64,000 bases of DNA from assembly GCA_035689115.1 (NCBI GenBank), contig DASSMA010000026.1, positions 1 to 64,000 on the forward strand. The letters run 5' to 3'. Below, piece by piece: positions 46,518 through 55,641 of this stretch (its first letter is position 1; each line of letters opens with the position of its first letter). The notes beneath the pieces are model-generated. The model saw nothing but the letters and a program-made list of their open reading frames with translations, was not told the origin of the DNA and searched no databases. This stretch comes from JAHFUS01 sp035689115 (GTDB lineage: Bacteria; Actinomycetota; Acidimicrobiia; Acidimicrobiales; GCA-2861595). The translations under genes and the position numbers were made by a program.

Positions 46518-46547
46518 TGGCGGACTAGTCAACTAGCTGGGTACACT
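46518..46547 (+). promoter_or_regulatory. cydA promoter
   Basis: TTGGCG (46518-46523), 18-base spacer, TACACT (46542-46547). The Rex-like operator begins at the next base, so the predicted transcription start lies inside it. Confidence 0.55.
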
Positions 46548-46564
46548 CGTGAAAGTTTTCACAA
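46548..46564. promoter_or_regulatory. Rex-like redox operator upstream of cydA
   Basis: CGTGAAAGTTTTCACAA contains the perfect inverted repeat GTGAAA-GT-TTTCAC and fits the TTGTGAA-N4-TTCACAA consensus known for the NADH/NAD+ sensor Rex, which controls cydABCD in Streptomyces. It overlaps the likely transcription start and ends just before the AAGGAG ribosome-binding site (46563-46568). No rex gene is in the window. Confidence 0.78.
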
Positions 46565-46579
46565 GGAGCCCTGACCAAC

Positions 46580-47977
46580 GTGCGTACCGTCGACCTGGCC
46601 CGCTGGCAGTTCGGGATCACGACCGTCTACCACTTCCTTTTCGTCCCCCTCACCATCGGGCTGGCGTTCTTCGTGGCCATCCTCCAGACGCTGGCCCACC
46701 GCACCGGCAACGACGTCTACCGGCGCATGACCGCCTTCTGGGGCAAGCTTTTCTTGATCAACTTCGCCCTGGGCGTCGTCACCGGGATCGTCCAGGAGTT
46801 CCAGTTCGGGATGAACTGGTCCGACTATTCGAGGTTCGTGGGCGACATCTTCGGCGCCCCGCTGGCGGTCGAGGGCCTGCTCGCGTTCTTCCTGGAGTCG
46901 ACGTTCCTCGGGCTGTGGATCTTCGGCCGCGACCGCCTGCCGGATCGCCTGCACCTGCTGTCGATCTGGATGGTGGCGATTGGAACGACGACCTCGGCGT
47001 ACTTCATCCTGGCCGCCAACTCGTGGATGCAGCACCCGGTGGGCTACACGGTCAACCCGGTGACGGGGCGGGCCGAGATGCACGACTTCCTGGCCGTGCT
47101 CACCAACATCACCGCCCTGGCCGCCTTCCCCCACACCATCTTCGGCTCCTGGCTCGGCGCCGGGATGCTGGTCCTGGGCGTGAGCGCCTGGCACCTGCTG
47201 CGGGGCAACGAGGTCGACCTGTTCCGCCGCTCGGCCAGGATCGCCCTTGTGCTCGCCTTTCCCGCCGCGGTGGGCGCCGCACTCACCGGCCATTTCCAGG
47301 CCCAGATCATGAGCAAGCAGCAGCCGATGAAGATGGCGGCCGCCGAGGCGCTCTGGAAGACCGAGAAGCCGGCCGCCTTCTCGCTCTTCGCCGTCGGCGA
47401 CATCCGGAACGGGCGCAACCGCTTCAACCTGGCCATCCCGCGGGCCCTGAGCTACCTGTCGACCGACTCGCTCGACGGTGAGGTCAAGGGCGTCAACGAC
47501 CTCCAGTCGCAGTACGAGAAGACCTACGGGCCGGGCAACTACCGACCGCACGTGGGCCTCGCCTACTGGAGCTTCCGGGTGATGATCGGCGCCGGCCTCC
47601 TGTGCATCCCCCTCACCGGCTTCGGGCTCCTGCTGCTGCGCCGCCGCCGGCTGGAGGAGTCCCGGCGGTTCCTCAAGGTGATCCTGGTGGTGGGCATGGC
47701 CCTACCGCTGCTGTCGAACGTGGCGGGGTGGGTCTTCACCGAGATGGCCCGCCAGCCGTGGGTGGTGTTCGGGCTGCTGCGGGTGGAGGACGCGGTGTCG
47801 CCCTCGGTGAGCGCCGCCTGGGTGGCCACCACCCTCGCCGGCTTCACCCTGCTGTACGGGGTGCTGGCCGTCGTGGAGGGCTGGCTGATGCTCCGCTACG
47901 CCAAGGCGGGGCCGGCGCCCGAACCGGAACCGGGCTCCTACGTCGAGTCCCAGCTCGCCCCGATCCTCGCCTACTGA
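46580..47977 (+). CDS. cydA: Cytochrome bd oxidase subunit I
   Basis: 465 residues, nine or so membrane helices. Quinol-oxidising, heme-carrying subunit of the high-affinity terminal oxidase. Seen: LARWQFGITTVYHFLFVPLTIGL with a heme histidine, GNDVYRRMTAFWGKLFLINFALGVVTGI, the FLESTFLGLWIFG helix, AAFPHTIFGSWLGAG with the second heme histidine, and GWVFTEMARQPWVVFGLLR. The Q-loop is the short type. GTG 46580 follows AAGGAG by 11 bases. First gene of cydABDC, probably under Rex control. Confidence 0.96.
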   Translation: MRTVDLARWQFGITTVYHFLFVPLTIGLAFFVAILQTLAHRTGNDVYRRMTAFWGKLFLINFALGVVTGIVQEFQFGMNWSDYSRFVGDIFGAPLAVEGLLAFFLESTFLGLWIFGRDRLPDRLHLLSIWMVAIGTTTSAYFILAANSWMQHPVGYTVNPVTGRAEMHDFLAVLTNITALAAFPHTIFGSWLGAGMLVLGVSAWHLLRGNEVDLFRRSARIALVLAFPAAVGAALTGHFQAQIMSKQQPMKMAAAEALWKTEKPAAFSLFAVGDIRNGRNRFNLAIPRALSYLSTDSLDGEVKGVNDLQSQYEKTYGPGNYRPHVGLAYWSFRVMIGAGLLCIPLTGFGLLLLRRRRLEESRRFLKVILVVGMALPLLSNVAGWVFTEMARQPWVVFGLLRVEDAVSPSVSAAWVATTLAGFTLLYGVLAVVEGWLMLRYAKAGPAPEPEPGSYVESQLAPILAY

Positions 47978-47990
47978 GAGGCCCGTCAAC

Positions 47991-49100
47991 GTGGACTACA
48001 CCAACCTGAACACGCTCTGGTTCGCCCTCGTCGCCGTGCTGTGGCTCGGCTACTTCTTCCTGGAGGGCTTCGACTTCGGCGTCGGCATCCTCCTGCCCTT
48101 CCTCGGCCGCGACGACACCGACCGCCGGGTCCTCATCAACACCATCGGCCCGGTGTGGGACGGCAACGAGGTCTGGCTGCTCGTCGCCGGCGGCGCCACC
48201 TTCGCCGCCTTCCCCGGCTGGTACGCCACGCTGTTCAGCGGCTTCTACCTGCCGCTCTTCCTCGTCCTCGTGGCCCTCATCGTCCGCAACGTGGCCTTCG
48301 AGTACCGGGGGAAGCACGACAGCCAGGCGTGGCGGGCGGCCTGGGACACGGCCATCTTCGTGGGCAGCCTGGTCCCGGCCCTCCTGTGGGGCGTGGCCTG
48401 GGCCAACATCCTCCACGGCGTGCCCATCGACAAGTCGGGGAACTACGCCGGCGGGTTCTTCACCCTGCTCACCCCCTACGCCCTCCTGGGCGGCGTGCTG
48501 TCGCTCGGCCTGTTCACGCTGCACGGCGCGGTGTTCCTCACCCTGCGGACGGGGGGCGACATGCCCGAGCGGACGCGGCGGGTGGCCGCCGCCCTGTCCG
48601 TGCCCGTGCTCGCCGTGGTCGGCCTCTTCCTCGGCTGGACGCTGCTGTTCGCCCGCGTCCACGGCCGGGGCGTCGTGCCCGCCGTCGTGCCCGTCCTCGC
48701 CCTGGTGGCCGGCGCCGCCGCGGTGGCGCTGGTGCGGCTGCGCCGCGACGGCTGGGCGTTCGTGGCCACCGGCATGACCATCCTGGCGACCTTCGCCACC
48801 GTGTTCCTGAACCTCTACCCGCGGGTGATGCCGTCGAGCATGGCGCGGGCCTTCGACCTCACCATCTTCAACACGTCGTCCACGCCGTACACCCTCGGGA
48901 TCATGACCATCGTGGCCCTGATCTTCACGCCCGTCGTGCTGCTCTACCAGGGCTGGACGTACCACGTGTTCCGGGCCCGGGTCTCGCGGGACCGGTTCGA
49001 GACGAAGGTGGGGAGCCCGATCGACGTGCTCGCCGCCGTCCTGCGCCACGAGCCGTACGCCTACCGGGGCAACGTCAGCAGCGGTCCGGCCCGCCGGTGA
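47991..49100 (+). CDS. cydB: Cytochrome bd oxidase subunit II
   Basis: 369 residues, eight to nine helices. Opening LWFALVAVLWLGYFFLEGFDFGVGILLPFLGRDD and NTIGPVWDGNEVWLLVAGGATFAAFP are family signatures. Partner of CydA in the oxidase complex. GTG 47991 is 13 bases after the cydA stop; its stop overlaps cydD (GTGA). Confidence 0.96.
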   Translation: MDYTNLNTLWFALVAVLWLGYFFLEGFDFGVGILLPFLGRDDTDRRVLINTIGPVWDGNEVWLLVAGGATFAAFPGWYATLFSGFYLPLFLVLVALIVRNVAFEYRGKHDSQAWRAAWDTAIFVGSLVPALLWGVAWANILHGVPIDKSGNYAGGFFTLLTPYALLGGVLSLGLFTLHGAVFLTLRTGGDMPERTRRVAAALSVPVLAVVGLFLGWTLLFARVHGRGVVPAVVPVLALVAGAAAVALVRLRRDGWAFVATGMTILATFATVFLNLYPRVMPSSMARAFDLTIFNTSSTPYTLGIMTIVALIFTPVVLLYQGWTYHVFRARVSRDRFETKVGSPIDVLAAVLRHEPYAYRGNVSSGPARR

Positions 49101-50794
49101 AGCCCGTCGACCGCCGCCTCCTCCGGCAGTCCAGGGGCACCAGGCGCCTGCTGGTGGCGTCCGTGGCCGCCGGGCTGGCCGCCACCGCCTGCGTGATCGC
49201 CCAGGCGACCCTCGTGGCCGGCATGGTCACCCGGGCATTCCTGGACGGGGCCGGCGTGCGCCAGCTCCGAGCCCCGCTGGCCGCCCTGGCCGCCGTGGCC
49301 GTGGCGCGGGCGGTGGTGGCCTGGGCCGGCGAGGCGGCCGCGGGGCGGGCAGCGGCGGCCGCCACCGGCGAGCTGCGGGTCGCCCTCGTGGAGCGGGCCG
49401 GCCGGGACGCGGCCGGCCGCCGGGCCCTGCCGGCCGGCGAGGTCGCCGCCCTGGCCACCACCGGCCTCGACGCCTTCGACACCTACGCCGCCCGCTACCT
49501 CCCGGCCCTGGTGCTGGCGGCCTCCGCCCCGCTCGCCGTGGTGGCGTGGATCGCCGGCCTCGACCGGCCGGCCGCCGTCACCCTCGCCCTCACCCTGCCC
49601 CTGGTGCCGCTCTTCCTCGCTCTCGTCGGGTGGGCGACGGCCGGCCGGGCGGCGTCCCGGCTGGAGGCGCTGGCCGCCCTCGGCGCCCGGTTCCTCGATG
49701 CCGTCCAGGGCCTCCCCACCCTGCGGGCCTTCCGCCGGAGCCGGGCCCAGGTCGAGGCCGTCGGCCGCCTGGGGGACCGCTTCCGCGGCGAGACCATGGC
49801 CGCCCTCAGGGTCGCCCTCCTGTCGGCCCTCGTCCTCGAACTGCTGGCCACCCTGGGCACGGCGGTGGTGGCGGTCACCGTCGGGCTGCGCCTCGTGCAC
49901 GGCGGGGTCGGGCTGCGCACGGCCCTGGCCGTGCTGATCCTGGTGCCCGAGGCCTACCTCCCCCTCCGCTCGCTCGGCTCCCAGTTCCACGCCGCCGCCG
50001 ACGGCGTGGCCGCGGCCGGGCGGGCCCTCGACCTCCTCGATGCGCCGGGCCGCGCCGCCGCGCTCCCGCCGGCGGCTCTCGGTCCCGCCGGCTGGACCAT
50101 CCGTCTGGAGGGCGTCACCGTCGCCGACGAGGGACGCGGCCGGCCGGCCCTGGACGCCGTCGACCTGGAGATCCGGGCCGGCGAGCGGCTGGCCCTGGTC
50201 GGGCCCAGCGGCTCCGGCAAGTCGACCCTGCTGTCGGTGCTGCTCGGCTTCACCGTCCCGACCTCGGGCCGGGTCGTGGTCGAGCGGCCCGGCCAGGCAC
50301 CTTTCGACCTGGCCGGTGCCGACCACGACGGCTGGCTGGCCGGGCTGGCGTGGGTGCCCCAGCAGCCCCGGTCGTTCGCCGGCACCGTGGCCGACAACGT
50401 GCGGCTCGGCCGCCCCGGCGGCGGCGACGCCGACGTGTGGTCGGCGCTCCGGGCCGCCGGCCTGGCCGGCGAGGTGGCCAACATGCCGGGCGGGCTCGAC
50501 GCAGCGGTGGGCGACGAGGGCGCCCGGCTCTCGCACGGCCAGCGCCAGCGCCTGGCCCTGGCCCGGGCCCTCCTGCGCGACGCCCCGCTGGTCCTGCTCG
50601 ACGAACCGACCGCCAGTCTCGACCCCGCCGCCGAGGCCGCCGTCGAGGACGCTCTCGCCGGCCTGGCCGCCCGGCGCACCGTCGTGGTGGTCGCCCACCG
50701 GCTGCGCCTCGTGCGGGCCGCCGACCGCGTCGTCGTCCTCGACCGGGGACGGGTGGTCGGCGACCACAGGGCGGTCGTGGGAGTCGTCGCGTGA
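49097..50794 (+). CDS. cydD: ABC exporter CydD (cytochrome bd assembly)
   Basis: 565 residues: six-helix ABC exporter domain (about 1-310) and ATPase domain with Walker A GPSGSGKST, signature LSHGQRQRLALARALL and Walker B LVLLDEPTASLDP. The signature has LSHGQ instead of LSGGQ. Heterodimer partner of CydC, exporting thiols (cysteine/glutathione-type in E. coli) needed for heme d assembly; the natural thiol here would differ since actinobacteria use mycothiol. GTG 49097 overlaps cydB. Confidence 0.94.
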   Translation: MKPVDRRLLRQSRGTRRLLVASVAAGLAATACVIAQATLVAGMVTRAFLDGAGVRQLRAPLAALAAVAVARAVVAWAGEAAAGRAAAAATGELRVALVERAGRDAAGRRALPAGEVAALATTGLDAFDTYAARYLPALVLAASAPLAVVAWIAGLDRPAAVTLALTLPLVPLFLALVGWATAGRAASRLEALAALGARFLDAVQGLPTLRAFRRSRAQVEAVGRLGDRFRGETMAALRVALLSALVLELLATLGTAVVAVTVGLRLVHGGVGLRTALAVLILVPEAYLPLRSLGSQFHAAADGVAAAGRALDLLDAPGRAAALPPAALGPAGWTIRLEGVTVADEGRGRPALDAVDLEIRAGERLALVGPSGSGKSTLLSVLLGFTVPTSGRVVVERPGQAPFDLAGADHDGWLAGLAWVPQQPRSFAGTVADNVRLGRPGGGDADVWSALRAAGLAGEVANMPGGLDAAVGDEGARLSHGQRQRLALARALLRDAPLVLLDEPTASLDPAAEAAVEDALAGLAARRTVVVVAHRLRLVRAADRVVVLDRGRVVGDHRAVVGVVA

Positions 50795-52548
50795 CCGGGC
50801 TCGGGGTGCGGCTGCCGGCCCGCCCGCTGGCCCTCGCCGTCCTCGCCGGCGCGGGCGCGGCAGCCTGCTCGATCGGCCTGCTGGCCACCTCGGGGCTGCT
50901 GCTGTCGCGTGCCGCCCTGCACCCGCCGGTGCTCGACCTCATGGTGGCGATCGTGGCCGTCCGCGCCTTCGGGCTCGGCCGGGGCGTGCTCCGCTACCTG
51001 GAGCGGCTGGCGACGCACGACGCCGCCCTGCGCTTCCTGCGCGACGTGCGGGTCCGCTTCTTCGAGCGCCTCGAGCCGCTGGCGCCCGGCGGGCTCGAGC
51101 CGCACCACCGCGCCGACCTGCTGGCCCGGGCCGTCGGCGACGTCGAGACCCTCCAGGACCTGCTGGTGCGCGGCGTGGTGCCGCCGCTCGTCGCCGCCGT
51201 CGTGGCCGTGCCGGCGGTGGCGGTGGCGTGGGCCATGGCGCCGGCCGCCGGCGCCGCCCTCGCCGTCGGGTTGGGGTTGGCCGTCGGGGTCATCCCCGCC
51301 GTCGCCGCCGCCGCCGCCGGGCGGGCCGGGCACCGCGAGGCCGAGGCACGCGGCCGGGTGGCGAGCAGGGTGGTCGACGTCGTGCAGGGCGGCCCCGAAC
51401 TGCTGGCCGCCGGCCGCCTCGGTGACGCCGTGGCGCAGGTGGCGGAGGCGGACCGGGAGGTGCTCCGCCTGGCGCGGGCCGACGCCGCCGTCGCCGCCGC
51501 CGTCACCGGCGCGGGCGTGCTCGTCGCCGGTGCCGGGGCGTGGGTCGCCCTGGTGGCCGGCGTGCGGGCGGTGTCGGCCGGCACCCTGAGCGGCGTCTCG
51601 CTGGCGTCGCTCGTGTTCCTCGTGATGGCCACCTTCGAGGTGGTCGCCCCGCTCGGCCCCGCCGCCCGGCGGGTGGCGGCCGTGCGGGCGGCCGCCCGGC
51701 GGCTGGGCGACGTCACCGGCGGCCCGCCCCCGGTCGTCGACCCGCCGTCGCCCCGAGCCGTGCCGGCCGGCGCCCCGACCATCCGCCTCGACGGGGCGAC
51801 GCTCCGGTACGGGCCGGGCGGGCCGGCCGCCCTCGACGGCGTCGACCTGGTCCTCGAACCCGGCCGGCGGGTGGCGGTGGTCGGCCCCAGCGGCGCCGGG
51901 AAGACCACCCTGGCCAACGTTCTGCTCCGCTTCCGGGAGCTGGACGGCGGGTGCTACACGGTGGCGGGGATCGACGCCCGCGAGCTGGCCCAGGACGACG
52001 TGCGGGCCGTCGTCGGCCTGGCCGGCCAGGACGCCCACCTCTTCGACACCACGATCGGCGAGAACGTCCGCCTGGCCCGCCCGGGGTCCACCGACGACGA
52101 GGTACGGGCCGCCCTCGACGCCGCCCGGGTGGGGGACTGGGTCGCCTCGCTCCCCGACGGGCTGCGCACCGGCGTGGGGGAGCGCGGCGCCCGGGTCTCG
52201 GGGGGCCAGCGCCAGCGGATCGCGCTGGCCCGGATCCTGCTCGCCGGCCATCCGGTCGTCGTCCTCGACGAGCCGTTCGCCAACCTCGACGGGCCCACCG
52301 CCGCCGGCCTCCTGGCCGACGTGCTGGCCGTCACCGCCGGCCGGTCGCTGCTCCTCGTGACCCATCGCCTCGCCGGCCTCGAGGCCTTCGACGAGGTGGT
52401 GGTGCTCGACGCCGGCCGGGTCGTGGAGCGCGGCGCCCACCACGCCCTCGTCGCCGCCGGCGGCCTCTACCGGCGGTTGTGGGACCTCGAGCGCGACACC
52501 GACGGCGTGGCGTCGTTGTGGGAACGGCTGGAGCCGGCGGCTTCGTAG
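50791..52548 (+). CDS. cydC: ABC exporter CydC (cytochrome bd assembly)
   Basis: 585 residues: exporter transmembrane domain (LERLATHDAALRFLRDVRVRFFERLEPLAPGG is typical of CydC) and an ATPase domain with GPSGAGKTT, VSGGQRQRIALARILL and VVVLDEPFANLDGPT. GTG 50791 overlaps the cydD stop (GTGA). The ATPase operon starts only 46 bases beyond its stop. Confidence 0.94.
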   Translation: MTGLGVRLPARPLALAVLAGAGAAACSIGLLATSGLLLSRAALHPPVLDLMVAIVAVRAFGLGRGVLRYLERLATHDAALRFLRDVRVRFFERLEPLAPGGLEPHHRADLLARAVGDVETLQDLLVRGVVPPLVAAVVAVPAVAVAWAMAPAAGAALAVGLGLAVGVIPAVAAAAAGRAGHREAEARGRVASRVVDVVQGGPELLAAGRLGDAVAQVAEADREVLRLARADAAVAAAVTGAGVLVAGAGAWVALVAGVRAVSAGTLSGVSLASLVFLVMATFEVVAPLGPAARRVAAVRAAARRLGDVTGGPPPVVDPPSPRAVPAGAPTIRLDGATLRYGPGGPAALDGVDLVLEPGRRVAVVGPSGAGKTTLANVLLRFRELDGGCYTVAGIDARELAQDDVRAVVGLAGQDAHLFDTTIGENVRLARPGSTDDEVRAALDAARVGDWVASLPDGLRTGVGERGARVSGGQRQRIALARILLAGHPVVVLDEPFANLDGPTAAGLLADVLAVTAGRSLLLVTHRLAGLEAFDEVVVLDAGRVVERGAHHALVAAGGLYRRLWDLERDTDGVASLWERLEPAAS

Positions 52549-52594
52549 GAGGGTTCCCGCCCCCGCTCGGGCCGGGGTGGAATGCTGGACGGCG

Positions 52595-53044
52595 GTGGCC
52601 CGCACCGTCTCCGACATCCTGCGGCGGTTCCGGCCCGCCGTGGCCCCCGGCCCGGCGGCGCCCGCCGGCGTGCCGGTCGACCGGGTGGCCGAGGCTGAGG
52701 CGGAGCTGGCCGGCGTGTTCGCCGCCCTGGAGCCGGCCGTCCGGGAGGCGCAGGCGGCGCGGGACGAGGCCACTCGGGAGGCGGAGCGGCGCCGGCAGGC
52801 GGCCGCCGAGGAGGCCGACCGCGTGCTCGCCGCCGCCCGCGCCCGGGTCGACGCCGTCCGGGCGGAGGCGGCGGCCGCCCGCCTCGCCGCCCTCGACGAG
52901 GAGCGGGCCGCCATCGAGGAGGAGGCCCGGGCCGAGGTCGAGCGCATCGGGCGTGTCGCCGGCGAGCGGCTGCCGGCGGTGGTGGCCCGGGTGCTCGAGG
53001 GGGTGTGGGCGACGGCCGGGCTGCCGCCGGAAGGGGGGTCGTGA
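52595..53044 (+). CDS. V/A-type ATPase peripheral-stalk subunit G/H-like
   Basis: 149 residues, nearly all one Ala/Glu/Arg-rich coiled coil (residues 35-125), the form of NtpF/AtpH stalk subunits that pair with subunit E. Position as first gene of the ATPase operon matches the G subunit gene in Thermus. GTG 52595 is chosen (VARTVSDILRRF); a frame-compatible start at 52577 would add six residues. GTGA overlap with the next gene. Confidence 0.72.
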   Translation: MARTVSDILRRFRPAVAPGPAAPAGVPVDRVAEAEAELAGVFAALEPAVREAQAARDEATREAERRRQAAAEEADRVLAAARARVDAVRAEAAAARLAALDEERAAIEEEARAEVERIGRVAGERLPAVVARVLEGVWATAGLPPEGGS

Positions 53045-53961
53045 GCGCCGGCTGGGTGTCGGGCTCGGTGCGGGGGCGCTTGCTGGCCAGCCGGCGGCTG
53101 GGCCTGGCGGGGGCGCGGGAGGTGGCGGCCTCGGGCGGCGCGGCGGCCGGCGTGGCCCGCCTGGCGGCGTCGCCGTACGGGCGTGACGTGCGCTCCGGCA
53201 TGGCGCCCGACGCCGCCAGGCGGGGGATCGGCACCGTCGCCCTCTGGCACCTGCGCGTCCTGGCCGGCTGGCTGCCCCCCCGGGCCGGCGACGTGGTGCG
53301 GGTGTTCGGCGCCCGCTTCGAGCTGGCCAACGTGGCCGACCGCCTGGCCGCCCTCGAAGGCTTCCCCGTCCCGCCGCCCTACGAGCTGGGGGCGCTGGCG
53401 GTGGCGTGGCCCCTGGTCGCGGGAGCGGCCGACGCCGGCGAGGTGCGCCGGGCCCTCGCCGTGTCGCCCTGGGGCGATCCCGGCTCGGCCGAGTGGCCGC
53501 CGGCCGCCCTCGCCCTCGAGGCCCGGTGGACGAGCTGGCTGGCCGGAGCGGTGCCAGGCGCCGCCGAGTGGGCGGCCGGGGCGGCGGCGATCGTGGCCGC
53601 CCGCCGGCTGGTCGCCGGCCCCGCTGCCGGGCCGGCCGGCCTGGCCGACCTGCGCCGCCAGCTGGGCCGGGCGTGGGAGGGGGCCACCAGCCTCGGCGAC
53701 CTGGCCGCCCGCCTGCCGCGCGCCGCGGCGTGGGCTTTGGACGGCGTGGACGAGGCCGCCGACCTGTGGCGGGCCGAGGGCCGGTGGTGGGCCCGGGTCG
53801 ACCGGGACGCGGCCGGCACCCTGCGGGCCGGCCGCCCGGGCCCGGCGGTGGCGGGCGCCGCCGCCGCCCGCCTGGCCGCCGACGCCTGGCGGGCGAGGGC
53901 CGCCCTGGAGGCGGCGTCGTGGGGGCCCGAGGGGCTGGAGGCCTTCGATGCCGTGGCGTGA
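53041..53961 (+). CDS. ntpC: V/A-type ATPase subunit C (AC39 family)
   Basis: 306 residues, mostly helical, with repeated Arg-containing helices (VLAGWLPPRAGDVVRVFGARFELANVADRLAALEG; PPYELGALAVAW) like the AC39/subunit C funnel that links the central rotor to the membrane ring. Highly diverged, so the call leans on position and the FELANV-type motif. Its stop lies 14 bases inside the subunit I gene. Confidence 0.72.
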   Translation: MSAGWVSGSVRGRLLASRRLGLAGAREVAASGGAAAGVARLAASPYGRDVRSGMAPDAARRGIGTVALWHLRVLAGWLPPRAGDVVRVFGARFELANVADRLAALEGFPVPPPYELGALAVAWPLVAGAADAGEVRRALAVSPWGDPGSAEWPPAALALEARWTSWLAGAVPGAAEWAAGAAAIVAARRLVAGPAAGPAGLADLRRQLGRAWEGATSLGDLAARLPRAAAWALDGVDEAADLWRAEGRWWARVDRDAAGTLRAGRPGPAVAGAAAARLAADAWRARAALEAASWGPEGLEAFDAVA

Positions 53962-55225
53962 CGACCTCGTGCCCCGGCGTATGGCGCGCGTGGCCGTGGT
54001 CGCCCCCGAGACGCGGTGGCGCCGGGTGCTGGCCGAGGTGGCCGCCGCCGGCGTGGTCGAGCCCGAGGCCGACCGCGGGTCCGGCGGGAACACCGGGGCG
54101 CTGGACGACGAGCTGGACCGGGTCACGGGTGCCTCGGCCGGGCGGCCGCCGCTGCGGGCGGTGGCGGGGTGGGCGCCGCTGGCCGCCGTGGCGCCTCTCA
54201 CCGAGCGGCTGGCGCCCCTCGGCGGCGCCGTGGTGGTGCTGCCGGCGCCGCCCGGTGCCGAGCCGCCCACCCTCCTGGCCCAGCCCGAGCAGTCGTCCGG
54301 CCGGGCGCTCGTCGACACCTATGCCACAGTGCCCTACCGCGACGTGGACCCCACCTGGTTCGCGGTGGGCGCCTACGTCGTGATGTTCGGGATGATGTTC
54401 GGCGACGCCGGCGACGCCCTCCTGCTCGTCGCCGGCGGGCTGTGGCTGTGGCGGACCCGCAGCCCCAAGCTGGCCGGCGTCCGGCGGGTGTGGCCGCTCA
54501 TGGTCGCCATGGGGGTGGCGGCCGGCCTGTTCGGCGTCCTGTACGGCGAGCTGTTCGGCCCCACCGGCGTGATCGAGCCGGTGTGGCTGGAGCCGCTCGA
54601 CCAGCCCAACCGGCTGCTGGCGGCGGGCGTCGTCGTCGGCGCCACGCTGCTGGCGGTGGCGTTCGGGATCGGCGTGGTCAACCGGTGGCGCGAGGGCGGA
54701 CCCGGCCTGGCCCTCTACTCGCCCAGCGGGGCGGCCGGCGCCGCCCTCTTCGTGGCCTTCGCCCTGGTGGCCGGGGGCGTGGTGTGGGACGTCACCTGGA
54801 TGTGGGCGGCCGGCGCCGCGCTCGGCCTAGTGGCCCTCGTCCTGGCCGGCGTCGGGCTCAAGACGGAGGCCGGTCCGGGCGCCGCCGGAGGGCTCCAGAC
54901 CGGCGTGGAGTTGTTCGACGTCGTCATCCGCCTCGGGTCCAACCTGGTGTCGTTCGCCCGCCTGGCCGCTTTCGGTCTCACCCATGCGGCGCTGGGCATG
55001 GTGATCTGGGACGCCGTCACCGTGCTGTGGGCGTCGGGGCCCGGCAAGCTGGCGGCGGTGGCGGTCTTCGCCGTGGGCCACGCCGTGGCCTTCGGCCTGG
55101 AGGCCCTGGTCGCCGGGGTCCAGGCGCTGCGCCTCGAGTACTACGAGCTGTTCTCCCGCATCTTCGCCTCGACCGGGCGGCCCTTCCGCCCGTGGCACGT
55201 GCCGCTCGAACCGGAGGACCCATGA
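53948..55225 (+). CDS. ntpI: V/A-type ATPase subunit I, unusually short
   Basis: 425 residues against the usual 600-660. The membrane part is complete: YRDVDPTWFAVGAYVVMFGMMFGDAGDALLL, LYGELFGPTG, and the essential proton-channel arginine in SFARLAAFGLTHAALGMVIWD, ending with EALVAGVQALRLEYYELFSRIF. What is missing is most of the cytosolic N-terminal arm: only about 115 residues precede the first conserved membrane motif. Start ATG 53948 gives MPWRDDLVPRRMARVAVVAPE, a normal subunit I opening, so the shortening is internal to the arm rather than a lost start. Confidence 0.9.
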   Translation: MPWRDDLVPRRMARVAVVAPETRWRRVLAEVAAAGVVEPEADRGSGGNTGALDDELDRVTGASAGRPPLRAVAGWAPLAAVAPLTERLAPLGGAVVVLPAPPGAEPPTLLAQPEQSSGRALVDTYATVPYRDVDPTWFAVGAYVVMFGMMFGDAGDALLLVAGGLWLWRTRSPKLAGVRRVWPLMVAMGVAAGLFGVLYGELFGPTGVIEPVWLEPLDQPNRLLAAGVVVGATLLAVAFGIGVVNRWREGGPGLALYSPSGAAGAALFVAFALVAGGVVWDVTWMWAAGAALGLVALVLAGVGLKTEAGPGAAGGLQTGVELFDVVIRLGSNLVSFARLAAFGLTHAALGMVIWDAVTVLWASGPGKLAAVAVFAVGHAVAFGLEALVAGVQALRLEYYELFSRIFASTGRPFRPWHVPLEPEDP

Positions 55226-55641
55226 TCGCCTGGCTGATCGCCCGGCCCGTCCTCGGCGCGGTGTGCGCCGCCGTCGTCGCCGTGCTCCACCGCCGGCCCC
55301 GCCAGGGGCTCCGGTGGCTGTACGCCGTCAACGCCCTCCTGCTGGTGGCGGGCGGCGCGCTCCTCGTCGTGGCCCTCACCGCCGGCCCGAGCGCGGCCGC
55401 CTCGGCCGCCCAGAGCTCGTCGTCCTCGGCGGCCGGCTCCGCCTTCATCGGCGCCTCCATCGCCGTCGCCGGATCCTCGCTCGGGGCCGCCCTGGCCGTG
55501 GCCTACACCGGGTCGGCCGCCCTCGCCTCCATCAGCGAGCGGCCCGAGCTGTTCGGCCGGGCCATGGTGATCGTCGGTCTGGCCGAGGGCATCGCGATCT
55601 ACGGGCTCATCGTGGCCGTGATCCTGATCGGCAAGGCGTGA
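55222..55641 (+). CDS. ntpK: V/A-type ATPase proteolipid subunit K
   Basis: 139 residues. The C-terminal 70 residues form the rotor hairpin: FIGASIAVAGSSLGAALAVAYTGSAAL, a polar ISERPELFG loop, and MVIVGLAEGIAIYGLIVAVILIG with the ion-binding glutamate. Two additional N-terminal helices and an Ala/Ser linker (SAAASAAQSSSSSAAG) precede it and lack an ion-binding acid. ATGA overlap with subunit I. Sequence alone does not decide between proton and sodium. Confidence 0.92.
   Translation: MIAWLIARPVLGAVCAAVVAVLHRRPRQGLRWLYAVNALLLVAGGALLVVALTAGPSAAASAAQSSSSSAAGSAFIGASIAVAGSSLGAALAVAYTGSAALASISERPELFGRAMVIVGLAEGIAIYGLIVAVILIGKA

Noticed and set aside
46525..46536. CTAG-TCAA-CTAG palindrome in the cydA promoter
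   Set aside because: It lies between the -35 and -10 boxes and has 4-base arms only; the Rex-like site next to it explains regulation better.
52561..52577. CCCCG-N7-CGGGG as a terminator between cydC and the ATPase operon
   Set aside because: A 5-bp stem in GC-rich sequence is expected by chance; it does not support transcriptional separation.
49954..54318. 1454-codon open frame antisense to cydDC and the ATPase genes
   Set aside because: It spans several real genes and has shadow composition; absence of stops reflects very high GC content.
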